Below are positions 33,325 to 41,608 of a DNA stretch of 64,000 bases, piece by piece. Numbering within the stretch: position 1 is the first letter of the stretch; each line of letters starts with the position of its first letter. The position numbers were made by a program, and so were the translations under genes. Source of the DNA: Bin127 sp965221625 (lineage in GTDB: Bacteria; Chloroflexota; Dehalococcoidia; Lucifugimonadales; Lucifugimonadaceae); contig OZ244903.1 in assembly GCA_965221625.1 (NCBI GenBank), positions 1,240,001 to 1,304,000 on the forward strand, given 5' to 3'. The notes beneath the pieces were generated by a model. It saw only the letters and a list, made by a program, of their open reading frames with translations. It made no database searches and was not told the DNA's origin.

Positions 33325-33360
33325 AGTGCACGAGCATCGTGTGCACTATTACAGTGTAAT
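33325..33360. promoter_or_regulatory. Two palindromic putative operators of the RHH-PIN operon
   Basis: An inverted repeat AGTGCAC (33325-33331) and GTGCACT (33341-33347) is followed at once by the perfect palindrome ATTACAGTGTAAT (33348-33360). Both lie 18-54 bases before the antitoxin ATG, where an RHH repressor would bind. Confidence 0.55.
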
Positions 33361-33519
33361 CTAACATGCCAAGTACGATACCGGTCAAACCTTTACCAAT
33401 CAACCGGATTAACCTGGCGAGATCGAATCCCACCCCGCCGGAAGCAACGACGGGCGATGCCGCGTTCGAACACATTGCGCCATTCCCACGAATAAAGGAA
33501 CGGCACTGGGGTGGGCCCC

Positions 33520-34653
33520 TTAGCGGCCGTTGAACATGGCGAACTGCTCGTAGGTACCGCCTACGATGGGGTGCGGATCGAGTCCCATCCAGCCATCGAG
33601 CAATGTCGAGTAGAGCCCTCGGAAGTCGTTGTTGTAGGCCATGTCGCCTTCGACTTGGTCTCGAATTTCGAGCGATGGGTATTCGCCGTAGAAGCCACCA
33701 TGGACGGCGTTGCCCATCACAAACGCCACGCCGCCGGAACCGTGATCGGTACCCGAACCGTTGTCGCTAATCCGTCTTCCGAACTCGCTAAACACCATCA
33801 CCACGGCGTCGTTGGCGCGCCCATGCTCCTCGAGATCGGCGAAGAAATCGCCAACCGCATTCGACAGTTCATTCAGTAGGTTAGCGTGGTTGATGAGTTC
33901 GCCCGAGTGCGTGTCGTAGCTCCCGTGTTGGGCGTAGAAGATCCGAGTTCCGACGTCGGCGAACATCACCTGCGCGATGTCTTTCATAGACTGTGCAATC
34001 TGGTTGTCGGCGTACTCGACCGACGAGTGGTATCGTTCTGGTGCTGCGCGCAGAATGTCGGCACCGAGGTATGCGCTCATGCCGGTGTCGCCGATCGCCT
34101 CCATGATGGCGTCTCGACCTTCACGTGGTCCGTACATGCGAGTGAAGATGTTGAGAGCCAGATCGCGCGTTGCCGTGTCGTCGAAATCGGGCATCAAACC
34201 GTAGGTTGCGAGATTGCCGACCGATGCTACGGGCACGCCTTTGCAGTGGAGCGCACGCGGCAATCCGCGACCAAAGTTAACGCCAGCGACTACATTCTCG
34301 GCATTCGGGTCGATTTCTCGGATAGCACGTCCCAACCAACCGTCTGGGGCAACGTCGACCGGTTCGGCAGTGTGCCAGATATCCATTGAGCGGAAGTGCG
34401 AGCGATTGGGCGTCGGATACCCGATCCCGTTCACGATGGCGACATTGCCTTCGTCCCACAGTTTCTTGACCGGTCCGAGACTCGGATGCAAACCCAGCTT
34501 GCCGTCGAGGTCGATCACGTCTTCTTCTTCCAGCCGGATCGCCGTTCTCGAGTCTTGGTATACCCCGTTGGTGTAGGGGACTACTGTGTTGAGGGCGTCG
34601 TTGCCGCCATTCAGCTGGATGACCACCAATGAAGGCTCGCGTTGGATTCCCAT
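33520..34653 (-). CDS. DUF1501 family protein
   Basis: From the ATG at 34653 (AGGAG eight bases upstream) the 377-residue protein starts LVVIQLNGGNDALNTVVPY, the hallmark of DUF1501. It continues with NRSHFRSMDIWHTAEP, YDTHSGELINH, VMVFSEFGRRISDN and GTDHGSGGVAFVMG, which belong to an alkaline-phosphatase-like fold. No twin-arginine or Sec signal is visible, although many family members have one. It is downstream of DUF1800 and NHL genes in one operon; DUF1800-DUF1501 pairs are widespread, but their reaction is unknown. Confidence 0.9.
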   Translation of the reverse strand: MGIQREPSLVVIQLNGGNDALNTVVPYTNGVYQDSRTAIRLEEEDVIDLDGKLGLHPSLGPVKKLWDEGNVAIVNGIGYPTPNRSHFRSMDIWHTAEPVDVAPDGWLGRAIREIDPNAENVVAGVNFGRGLPRALHCKGVPVASVGNLATYGLMPDFDDTATRDLALNIFTRMYGPREGRDAIMEAIGDTGMSAYLGADILRAAPERYHSSVEYADNQIAQSMKDIAQVMFADVGTRIFYAQHGSYDTHSGELINHANLLNELSNAVGDFFADLEEHGRANDAVVMVFSEFGRRISDNGSGTDHGSGGVAFVMGNAVHGGFYGEYPSLEIRDQVEGDMAYNNDFRGLYSTLLDGWMGLDPHPIVGGTYEQFAMFNGR

Positions 34654-34723
34654 GTCGTTTTCTCCTGACCGATGGCGATCTTGGTGCGTTCTTTGGATTG
34701 TTAGATTGCTGAGAAGTTGAGTC

Positions 34724-35752
34724 TCAGTTGGAAGTGTGCGCAAGGTCGTAGACCTGAACGCGGTGCCTCACGGTATCGACGACGTAGCAGTACCCGTCAA
34801 TGAGTTTGATCGCCGAAGGTCCCCAGAAGTACTTCTCGATGTGCGATGACTGTTCGTGTGCATCGTCTTCAAATAGCGTCGGATCGAGATCGAGTTCCGA
34901 CTGTGCCCGTGCCGCAGCCTCCTCGACGTTGGTGTCGAGGAAGTCTTGTGCCCACTTTCCGACGGTGGCCTGTCCACGCAGAGTCTGCAGGTACCCACCG
35001 TCCGGATCGAATACTTGGACGCGATGATTGCCCCAATCGGCAACGTAAAGGTAACCTTCGTCGTCTTCGCAAGCACTGGAAGGTCGATGCAACTCTCCAT
35101 CGGCATTTCCCGAGACGCCGTACGAAGCGACCCATTGGCCATCGGCTGTCAACTTCTGGACGCGGTCGTTGCCCCAGTCTGCGACGATCACGTGACCATC
35201 AACGTTAACGGTGACGCCCCACGGCATGTTGAACTCACCATCGTTCGATCCCTCTTTGCCCATCGTTGAGATGAACTCGCCGTCCACGGTGAATCGCTGA
35301 ATCCGGTGATTGCGATGATCGGCAACGAAGATCTCATCGTTGGCGTTGATGGCGATGCCGTTTGGTCCATCGAATTGTCCGGGTTGGTTACCTGGAGCAC
35401 CCCACTTCGTGATGAACTCTCCCTCGGCGGTCATCAATGAGATGCGGTTGAGGTAGTCGTCGCTGATGAGAACACGACTTTTGCTGTCGATGGCAATCGA
35501 GTTGGGCCAAGTGAACTGGCCGTCGCCGACGCCCCACTCGCCGAAGATGCCGAAGTAATCTTCGTCAAGGTTCATCATCGTGACCCGAACACCCCGTTTG
35601 TCGCCATCAGACGAACGATTGAGCACATACAGTCGGCCAGCATTGCTGCCCACAATGTCGACGGGGTAGTAGAAGCCGCGCCCGAACATGGCGGTAACGC
35701 CGATGGTGCGGTTGTACGCCAACCTCTCGCCAATTACATGTGCCGTCGTCAT
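34724..35752 (-). CDS. NHL-repeat beta-propeller protein
   Basis: At least five NHL-type repeats are visible: GQFTWPNSIAIDSKSRVLIS, GQFDGPNGIAINANDEIFVA, GEFNMPWGVTVNVDGHVIVA, GELHRPSSACEDDEGYLYVA and a last one, each followed by D..NHR(V/I)Q. Together they form a beta propeller of about 342 residues from the ATG at 35752. A GTG at 35815 overlapping the TGA of the DUF1800 gene (GTGA) would add 21 residues and couple translation; I favour the ATG because the extension is not protein-like. No signal peptide. It probably acts as a binding scaffold for the flanking DUF1800/DUF1501 proteins; no enzymatic residues are evident. Confidence 0.88.
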   Translation of the reverse strand: MTTAHVIGERLAYNRTIGVTAMFGRGFYYPVDIVGSNAGRLYVLNRSSDGDKRGVRVTMMNLDEDYFGIFGEWGVGDGQFTWPNSIAIDSKSRVLISDDYLNRISLMTAEGEFITKWGAPGNQPGQFDGPNGIAINANDEIFVADHRNHRIQRFTVDGEFISTMGKEGSNDGEFNMPWGVTVNVDGHVIVADWGNDRVQKLTADGQWVASYGVSGNADGELHRPSSACEDDEGYLYVADWGNHRVQVFDPDGGYLQTLRGQATVGKWAQDFLDTNVEEAAARAQSELDLDPTLFEDDAHEQSSHIEKYFWGPSAIKLIDGYCYVVDTVRHRVQVYDLAHTSN

Positions 35753-35811
35753 GGTGAGGTGATCTCGACGTGAAGTGCGCGCCGCAAACGTTGTGCCATT
35801 TGAAATCGGCG

Positions 35812-37239
35812 TCACGCCCTTTGGAATTCCGGTGTAGCGGCGACGATTTTGAGCGCGTTGGCGGCTCGTTTACGAGCGGATTGGCCGTTGCCATTTGCCA
35901 TCTCGTCGTGTTGTTCGACGAACTCGATAAGTGATTGCCGCGTCTCAGCGGCGACCCTAGTGAGCGAGAGTTGCTCCAGCATCTTGTCGACCAGATCTGC
36001 TGGATCGGTCTTGCCGTTGTTTTCGGCAAGCGCGTTGTCAACGATCCTTTGGACGCCTGGGTTGTCGAGATTCCCGAGCCGTTCGCAAGCGAAATTGACG
36101 CGCTCGACCAGTGCACCCGAATCGATCCACTCGGTGCCCCAATGCCAACCTTCAACCGAGGGCGGATTCATGAGGTGTTGGCCCATGAAGATCGCGTGCA
36201 GGTGCGTGGGGATCATTTCCTCTTTCGGACGCTCGAACTCACCAGTCAGTTTCAGCACGCCGACCATCAACTCGACTGGGCTCTTCACTCGCTGGTACCA
36301 CACATCCTCGGATTTGAAGAACTCCGATTTCAGGAGTGCCTTGATCATTGCCTTGATGTCGTAACCACTGTCGAAGTAGACTTCGGCCAGCATCTCAATC
36401 GCATCGGGGTCGCGTGGCGGTTTGTAGGGCCATTCCGGTACTGGCGGTTCGTCGGCGACGAAGAAGCTGTACAAGTGGCGGGCGACGAAGCGTGCCGTAG
36501 CTTCTTGCTCGCAGATAATGTCGATGATGTCCTCGCCGTTGAAGTTGCCTTTGCGTCCTAGGAACTCCTTTTCCCCGTTGTCGTGGTCTTCCGGCTTGTA
36601 TTCGAAATGGAACGACAGACGCCCATATGGCCATATGGAGTCCCGCATCGACTTCAACGTCATGTAGTCGGTGTTGCCGATGGTCCATCCGGTGAATGCG
36701 CGTGCCGCTTCCTTGATGTCTTGCTCTGAGTAGTGCCCGACTCCCATTGAGAACAGCTCGAGGAGTTCGCGCCCATAGTTTTCGTTTATCGCCTTGAAGT
36801 GGTTTTCGCAGTTGTCCAGCCAGACGATCATCGCCGGGTCCTTGGACAGCTCGAGCAACAGGTTGTCAAACTTTCCGAGACCATGTCGGGCAAACATGCG
36901 AATCTGGTCGTGGAGAACTTTTCCGTTGGCGAGTTTCGAGTAACCGGTTGCGAAGATGCCATGCCAGAAGAGTGCAGTCTTCTCCCGCAACGGTGCATCG
37001 GTCGAGATCATCCGATACATCCAATGAGATCCGATGTTGTTGCCCATCATTCCCATGTGGTCGGGGTGATATCGACGAATGAGGTCGATATCCATCGACT
37101 TCGGTTCGTCGGTATCCATCAGCATCTCGACGGTTTTGTCATACCCTTGTGCGACGAGGTTGTTTAGTTCCTCGTGAGTTGCGCCGAAACCGGCCCTGCG
37201 CATCAGGTGGGCCATCAATTGATATTCGTGAGTCTTCAT
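35812..37239 (-). CDS. DUF1800 family protein
   Basis: The 475-residue protein has the family N-terminus LMAHLMRRAGFGATHEELNN, then LFWHGIFATGYSK, NENYGRELLELFSMGVGHYS, DIKEAARAFTGW and, later, PPSVEGWHWGTEW. It is first gene of the operon DUF1800-NHL-DUF1501. DUF1800 and DUF1501 are conserved neighbours in many environmental bacteria; the function is not established. A leader peptide is not obvious. The ATG at 37239 directly precedes the conserved block, though its ribosome site is weak. Confidence 0.9.
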   Translation of the reverse strand: MKTHEYQLMAHLMRRAGFGATHEELNNLVAQGYDKTVEMLMDTDEPKSMDIDLIRRYHPDHMGMMGNNIGSHWMYRMISTDAPLREKTALFWHGIFATGYSKLANGKVLHDQIRMFARHGLGKFDNLLLELSKDPAMIVWLDNCENHFKAINENYGRELLELFSMGVGHYSEQDIKEAARAFTGWTIGNTDYMTLKSMRDSIWPYGRLSFHFEYKPEDHDNGEKEFLGRKGNFNGEDIIDIICEQEATARFVARHLYSFFVADEPPVPEWPYKPPRDPDAIEMLAEVYFDSGYDIKAMIKALLKSEFFKSEDVWYQRVKSPVELMVGVLKLTGEFERPKEEMIPTHLHAIFMGQHLMNPPSVEGWHWGTEWIDSGALVERVNFACERLGNLDNPGVQRIVDNALAENNGKTDPADLVDKMLEQLSLTRVAAETRQSLIEFVEQHDEMANGNGQSARKRAANALKIVAATPEFQRA

Positions 37240-37429
37240 GTTGGGATTACCGAAAATCGTCGCCCTTGCCGGGTTTGCGCTGGATTATACCAACGAATAG
37301 GTACAAGCGAAGCGCGAGAATCGCCTAGCCTCGAGATGGGTTTTGAGATAATTGGGGTAGAGCGTCCGACATACTCGAGTCATGCCGAACCGACTCGATT
37401 CAGCACCTAATCGAAAGAGGCGCGTCACG

Positions 37430-38098
37430 ATGACCATCAAAAGCAATACGCCATTGCGTTTCGCCGAAGAAATCGTCCTGCTATTACTCAACGACGATGG
37501 GACCTTCGTGCCTGCACCTAGTCACTCGGTAGATTACGCCCTCGCCGGTGGGGTATTGATGGATCTCGCGCTTGAGAACCGGATCGACACCGACCTCGAG
37601 AGGCTATTTCTCATCGACTCGACACCAACAGGTGACGAATTGCTGGATCCGACCTTGAGGGCTATAGATGAGTCCGATGACGGCGATGCGCGGTTCTGGG
37701 TCGAGCGCGTGGCAGAGAATGCGGGGAGCATCAAATCTACTTCGATTAAGCGGTTAGTCGATCGCGGAATCCTCGAGCGCGAGGATGAGCGCATTCTCTG
37801 GGTGTTTAGATCGCGCCGCTATCCAACAGTCGACGGTACAGCTCAACGTGAGGTCAAGCTTCGCATTTTGGAGGTGCTGTTCAGCGACGAGATTCCTGAC
37901 CCTCGCGACATCGTCATCATCGCCCTCGCCCATGCGTGCGGCATCTTCAAGCAAGTACTGACTAATCGCGAACTCGAGCGAGTGGCCGATCGCATCGACC
38001 AGGTGCGCCGCATGGACTTAATCGGACAGGCGATGACGCAAGCGATTCAAGAGATTGAGTTGTCGATCGCATCGGCGATGCAACGCTACACCTACTGA
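37430..38098 (+). CDS. GOLPH3/GPP34-domain protein
   Basis: From the ATG at 37430 (GAGG ten bases upstream) the 222-residue protein shows the GPP34 pattern: LRFAEEIVLLLLNDDGTF, YALAGGVLMDLALENRIDTD, LVDRGILEREDERILWVFRS and REVKLRILEVLFSDEIPDPR then DIVIIALAHACGIFKQVL. In eukaryotes the domain binds phosphoinositides on Golgi membranes. Bacterial versions, best known from actinobacteria, have no settled role. It is a single gene, divergent from the DUF1800 operon and convergent with the redoxin gene. Confidence 0.85.
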   Translation: MTIKSNTPLRFAEEIVLLLLNDDGTFVPAPSHSVDYALAGGVLMDLALENRIDTDLERLFLIDSTPTGDELLDPTLRAIDESDDGDARFWVERVAENAGSIKSTSIKRLVDRGILEREDERILWVFRSRRYPTVDGTAQREVKLRILEVLFSDEIPDPRDIVIIALAHACGIFKQVLTNRELERVADRIDQVRRMDLIGQAMTQAIQEIELSIASAMQRYTY

Positions 38099-38129
38099 AC
38101 CGTTGAGTCGTATTGAACGGTTTTGTGTT

Positions 38130-38609
38130 TCAGCGAGATTCGCGGGATCTGATTGCCGTTAACACCTCGTCAATGCCCATTCTGCCAACCGGACCCGAAG
38201 CGTAGATCGAGCCGAATATCACGCCGCCACGCGAGATTAGCAGTTCGACGGGTTGCATATAGTAGCCGTGGTGGTCGGTCGTCCACCAGGCACCCAAAGC
38301 GGCGAATTCTGAGTCGTTGACGTTGTAAGCGACGGGGAATGTCAGACCGAGTTCATCGCGCATCGCCAGCACTTCATCGCGTTCGCCAACCGTGGCGGCT
38401 ACAACGCTTGCGCCGAGATCGGAAAGTTCTGAGAGCTTTTCTTGGTAGCTGACCAGCTGCCGTTTGCAATAACTTCACCAAGCACCGCGGAAGAAGAGCA
38501 GCGCGATGTAGCGACTTTTCATCTCCGCTGGCAACGTCAACTCGCCACCGTCAACTAGATTGAACTGCAAATCCGGTAATCGATCCCCTTGTTGAAGTTT
38601 CTCGTTCAT
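38130..38609 (-). CDS. Selenocysteine-containing redoxin (peroxiredoxin-like), in-frame TGA read as Sec45
   Basis: The ATG at 38609 has AGGAG nine bases upstream. The frame encodes MNEKLQQGDRLPDLQFNLVD and ...ALLFFRGAW, then TGA at 38477-38475, and continues in the same frame as SYCKRQLVSYQEKLSEL, AATVGERDEVLAMRDELGLT and a full redoxin C-terminus to the stop at 38130. Homologs normally read RGxWCPYC here, so TGA replaces the catalytic Cys of CxxC (UxxC). A hairpin with a GGTC loop lies just downstream, as bacterial SelB requires. The 159-residue product would be a cytosolic thiol/seleno-peroxidase or reductase. A nonsense mutation would look the same, but the downstream frame is undamaged. 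The genome must encode SelA, SelB, SelC and SelD, none seen here. Confidence 0.82.
38444..38461 (-). promoter_or_regulatory. Putative bacterial SECIS hairpin
   Basis: On the minus strand GGCAGCTGGTCAGCTACC folds into an AGCT/AGCT stem, then one C-A mismatch and two G-C pairs, with a four-base loop GGTC. Its loop starts 20 bases after the TGA. The E. coli fdhF SECIS also presents GGUC, 18 bases after its UGA. It overlaps coding sequence, as bacterial SECIS elements do. Confidence 0.75.
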
Positions 38610-38846
38610 CGATGCCAGCTCCTGTTTGCACCAGACCATCGCGCCAATCGACCGCGCCAAGTATGATCACTCTCGCAAGATGTTGGATTGGCGCGCCTCG
38701 AGTCCGAATGATAAATCGCAAGTGATCTTTACGAAGCCTTGGCGTGAGAAGCCCGGGCAGGGGGAGTGATACGCTTGAATGTGTAAGCGGTAATCGGTTT
38801 TTTGCCGCATTTCTTGCCCCTCGACAACGACCTCTAGCAACCAAGT

Positions 38847-40751
38847 ATGACGGCTCAAGACGCCGTAGTTCGACTACTTGACAGGATCGACTCGCCGGTT
38901 GATCTTCAGGGATTGACTGTCGAACAGTCGTCGCAAGTCGCCCAAGAGATTCGGGACACCATCATATCGGTGATCACGGAGCGCGGTGGACATCTCGCGT
39001 CGAATTTGGGCATGGTCGAACTCACCTTGGCATTGCACCGGGTATTCGAGAGCCCGACGGACCGCATCGTCTTCGACACGACCAATCAGATGTATGCGCA
39101 TAAGTTGGTTACTGGCAGGCGCGACGCGTTCGATTCAATACGGCTGGCTGGTGGATTATCGGGGTTCGGTGAACCTACCGAGAGCGCGCATGACACCCTC
39201 GCCGCGGGACATGCCGGCACAGGTTTGTCTGTCGCACTCGGAATCGCCCAAGCGGCGAAGAACTCGGGCACTGACGCCTGGACTATCGGTGTTGTAGGCG
39301 ACGGAGCAATGACCTCGGGTTCTAGTTTCGAAGCACTCAACAACATGGTCCACATGAATCCCGGACGTTTGGTCGTTGTGCTTAATGACAACGGCATGTC
39401 GATTTCGGAGAACATCGGTTTCCTCACCAATTGGCGAAAGCGAGTCATTACACATCCGGAATATCAAGCGATGGTAGATCGGATGAAGGGTCTGTCGAAG
39501 CGTGTGCCGAAGGGTGACCTCATCTATCAGCTCGTGAAACGGTTCAACACCGGACTCGCTGGACTCATCATGCCAACGATGTTTTGGAACGAGATGGGAT
39601 TTGAGTACCTCGGCCCGGTTGACGGACACGATATCAGCCAGATCGAACTGACTTTACGACAAGCAAGAAACGTCGTGGGTAGGGTGCCATTCGTTCACGT
39701 CGTTACCCATAAAGGGCACGGGTTCGAGCCGGCGGAGGACGAACCGGTGAAGTTCCACCAACCTAGTTCACCGCTTGGTGATTCGTCCGGTGCACCGACC
39801 TACTCGAAGGTATTTGCGGACACACTGGCCGGCATCATGGAGAGTGACGAGTCAGTAGTTGGTATCAGTGCCGCGATGCTGGAAGGCACCGGTCTCGCGG
39901 ACGTTCAAAAGCGATTTCCGGAACGCGTCTTCGACGTCGGTATTGCGGAGCAGCACGCGGTCAGCATGGCTGCCGGGATGGCGACTAACGGGGTTAAACC
40001 GTTTGTGTCGATCTATTCGACGTTCATGCAACGCGCGTTCGACCAAATCGTCCACGACGTCTGTCTGCAAGGGCTACCGGTAACGCTCGTCGCGGATCGC
40101 GCCGGTATCGTCGGCGAAGACGGGAAGACGCATCACGGTGCGTTCGATATTTCTTATCTTCGCTGCCTGCCCAACGCCGTGGTCGCGGCACCGCGCGACG
40201 AGAATGTGTTGCAGCACCTCATTTACACGGCTTACCGTCACGACGGCCCGTTTGCGATTCGGATTGCACGCGGTGCCGCGATCGGCACGCGTCTCGACGA
40301 CGAACTGCGCGAGTTGCCGATCGGTCGCGGTCAGGTAATTGTTGAGGGCCGCGACGTCGTCATCTTCGCATTAGGAAAGTCGACCGCAGTCGCCGTCGAG
40401 GCCGCCAAGGCTCTGGCCAACGCAGGTATTGCGTGCGGCGTGGTTGACCCGATATTCGCCAAACCGATCGACGTCGATCTCCTACTCAGCATCGCAAACT
40501 CGACCAACCGCATCGTCACGGTTGAAGAAAATGTACGAGCCGGAGGATTCGGCTCAGCCGTACTTGAGGCATTGGCAGACGCCGGCAAGGAGAACGTTTC
40601 GGTGCATCGCATCGGCATGCCGGATGCATTCGTCGAGCATGGTACCGCCGCCGACCAACGCAATCAATTGCACCTAGATGCAGAAGGCATCGTCGATGAA
40701 GTGTTGGCCGCCTACTACCCCCAGCACCTGCAACAACCCGTTGCCGGTTAA
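38847..40751 (+). CDS. dxs: 1-deoxy-D-xylulose-5-phosphate synthase-like transketolase
   Basis: The 634-residue protein has DXS order and length: GGHLASNLGMVELTLALHRV, GDGAMTSGSSFEALNN (thiamine diphosphate motif), VVLNDNGMSISENIGFLTNW, EYLGPVDGHD, DVGIAEQHAVSMAAGMA (catalytic Glu) and DRAGIVGEDGKTHHGAFD. DXS condenses pyruvate and glyceraldehyde-3-phosphate in isoprenoid and thiamine synthesis. Odd points: the usual DVGHQAYPHK is DTTNQMYAHK here, so a cofactor-site His is replaced, and GHSSTS is GHAGTG. It could be a divergent DXS or a DXS-like paralog with another acceptor. No other isoprenoid genes adjoin it. Confidence 0.8.
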   Translation: MTAQDAVVRLLDRIDSPVDLQGLTVEQSSQVAQEIRDTIISVITERGGHLASNLGMVELTLALHRVFESPTDRIVFDTTNQMYAHKLVTGRRDAFDSIRLAGGLSGFGEPTESAHDTLAAGHAGTGLSVALGIAQAAKNSGTDAWTIGVVGDGAMTSGSSFEALNNMVHMNPGRLVVVLNDNGMSISENIGFLTNWRKRVITHPEYQAMVDRMKGLSKRVPKGDLIYQLVKRFNTGLAGLIMPTMFWNEMGFEYLGPVDGHDISQIELTLRQARNVVGRVPFVHVVTHKGHGFEPAEDEPVKFHQPSSPLGDSSGAPTYSKVFADTLAGIMESDESVVGISAAMLEGTGLADVQKRFPERVFDVGIAEQHAVSMAAGMATNGVKPFVSIYSTFMQRAFDQIVHDVCLQGLPVTLVADRAGIVGEDGKTHHGAFDISYLRCLPNAVVAAPRDENVLQHLIYTAYRHDGPFAIRIARGAAIGTRLDDELRELPIGRGQVIVEGRDVVIFALGKSTAVAVEAAKALANAGIACGVVDPIFAKPIDVDLLLSIANSTNRIVTVEENVRAGGFGSAVLEALADAGKENVSVHRIGMPDAFVEHGTAADQRNQLHLDAEGIVDEVLAAYYPQHLQQPVAG

Positions 40752-40760
40752 CGCCAACAG

Positions 40761-41543
40761 TTAACTCAGATATCTGTCGGCCCATCCCAGACCGTCAACG
40801 GTGTCACCAGCCGGGACGTATTCCGCCCCTATCCAACCGTCGTATCCACTCGTTTCGACGTGATTTAGCACGAACGGATAGTTCACCTCGCCGGACCCTG
40901 GTTCATTGCGTCCCGGGTTGTCCGCGATTTGAACGTGACCGATAATGGGTAACAACGCTGTGAAAGTCGGTGCTAGATCGCCCTCCATGATCTGCATGTG
41001 GTAGAAGTCGTACTGCAACTTGACGTTCGGTAGGTCGACCAATCGAACCAGCTCCGCTCCGTGCGCCGACGTCGAGACGAATGTCCCAGCAACGTCTTTA
41101 GTGTTCAAAGGTTCGACCAACACAATGGCGTCGATATCTGCGGCCGCTGCTGCAGCAAATCGCAGATTGTCGACCATCGTTTGTTGCGATGTTTCGGGAT
41201 CCGTTCCTTCATCGGGTATCCCCGCCAAACATGTGAGACGCCGACATGCAAGGGTTTTGGCATATTCCACCGCCACACCGACTCCGTCTTGAAACTCGCC
41301 GACGCGATCGGGTTGCACGGCGATGCCGCGATCGCCTGCAGCCCAATCGCCAGCCGGAAAGTCGAACAGAACTTGCTCCAAACCGTGAGTTTCGAGTTGC
41401 TCTGCGATGGCCTCGGCAGGGTAGTCATATGGGAACAGGTACTCGACGCCATTGAATCCGCTACTCGCCGCCGCGCTGAAGCGGTCCATGAAGTCATGCT
41501 CGTTGAACATCATCGTCAGGTTCGCCGCGATCTTTAGCGTCAT
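40761..41543 (-). CDS. hyi: Hydroxypyruvate isomerase-like TIM-barrel sugar isomerase
   Basis: The ATG at 41543 has AGGAG nine bases upstream and gives 260 residues. The pattern is that of the Hyi/OtnI group of AP-endonuclease-2-like barrels: LTMMFNEHDFMDRFSAAASS, GFNGVEYLFPYDYPA, IVLVEPLNTKDVAGTFVSTS, VKLQYDFYHMQIMEGDL, HVQIADNPGRNEPGSGEVNY and GAEYVPAGDT. The metal-binding E, D, H and E residues are present. Hydroxypyruvate to tartronate semialdehyde is the classic reaction; related members isomerise other keto acids or sugars. It lies convergent with the dxs-like gene. Confidence 0.8.
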   Translation of the reverse strand: MTLKIAANLTMMFNEHDFMDRFSAAASSGFNGVEYLFPYDYPAEAIAEQLETHGLEQVLFDFPAGDWAAGDRGIAVQPDRVGEFQDGVGVAVEYAKTLACRRLTCLAGIPDEGTDPETSQQTMVDNLRFAAAAAADIDAIVLVEPLNTKDVAGTFVSTSAHGAELVRLVDLPNVKLQYDFYHMQIMEGDLAPTFTALLPIIGHVQIADNPGRNEPGSGEVNYPFVLNHVETSGYDGWIGAEYVPAGDTVDGLGWADRYLS

Positions 41544-41608
41544 GTGAGTTGTCTCCTGATTCGCGTCCAATTTCGGTCATCAAAGCCAAGAATCAAGGGT
41601 ATACCTCA

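Noticed and set aside
38130..38660. Redoxin as two separate genes or a nonsense pseudogene
   Set aside because: Both halves are in one frame, the only lesion is TGA at the catalytic Cys codon, and a SECIS-like hairpin follows. A pseudogene would not be expected to place its stop and hairpin so precisely.
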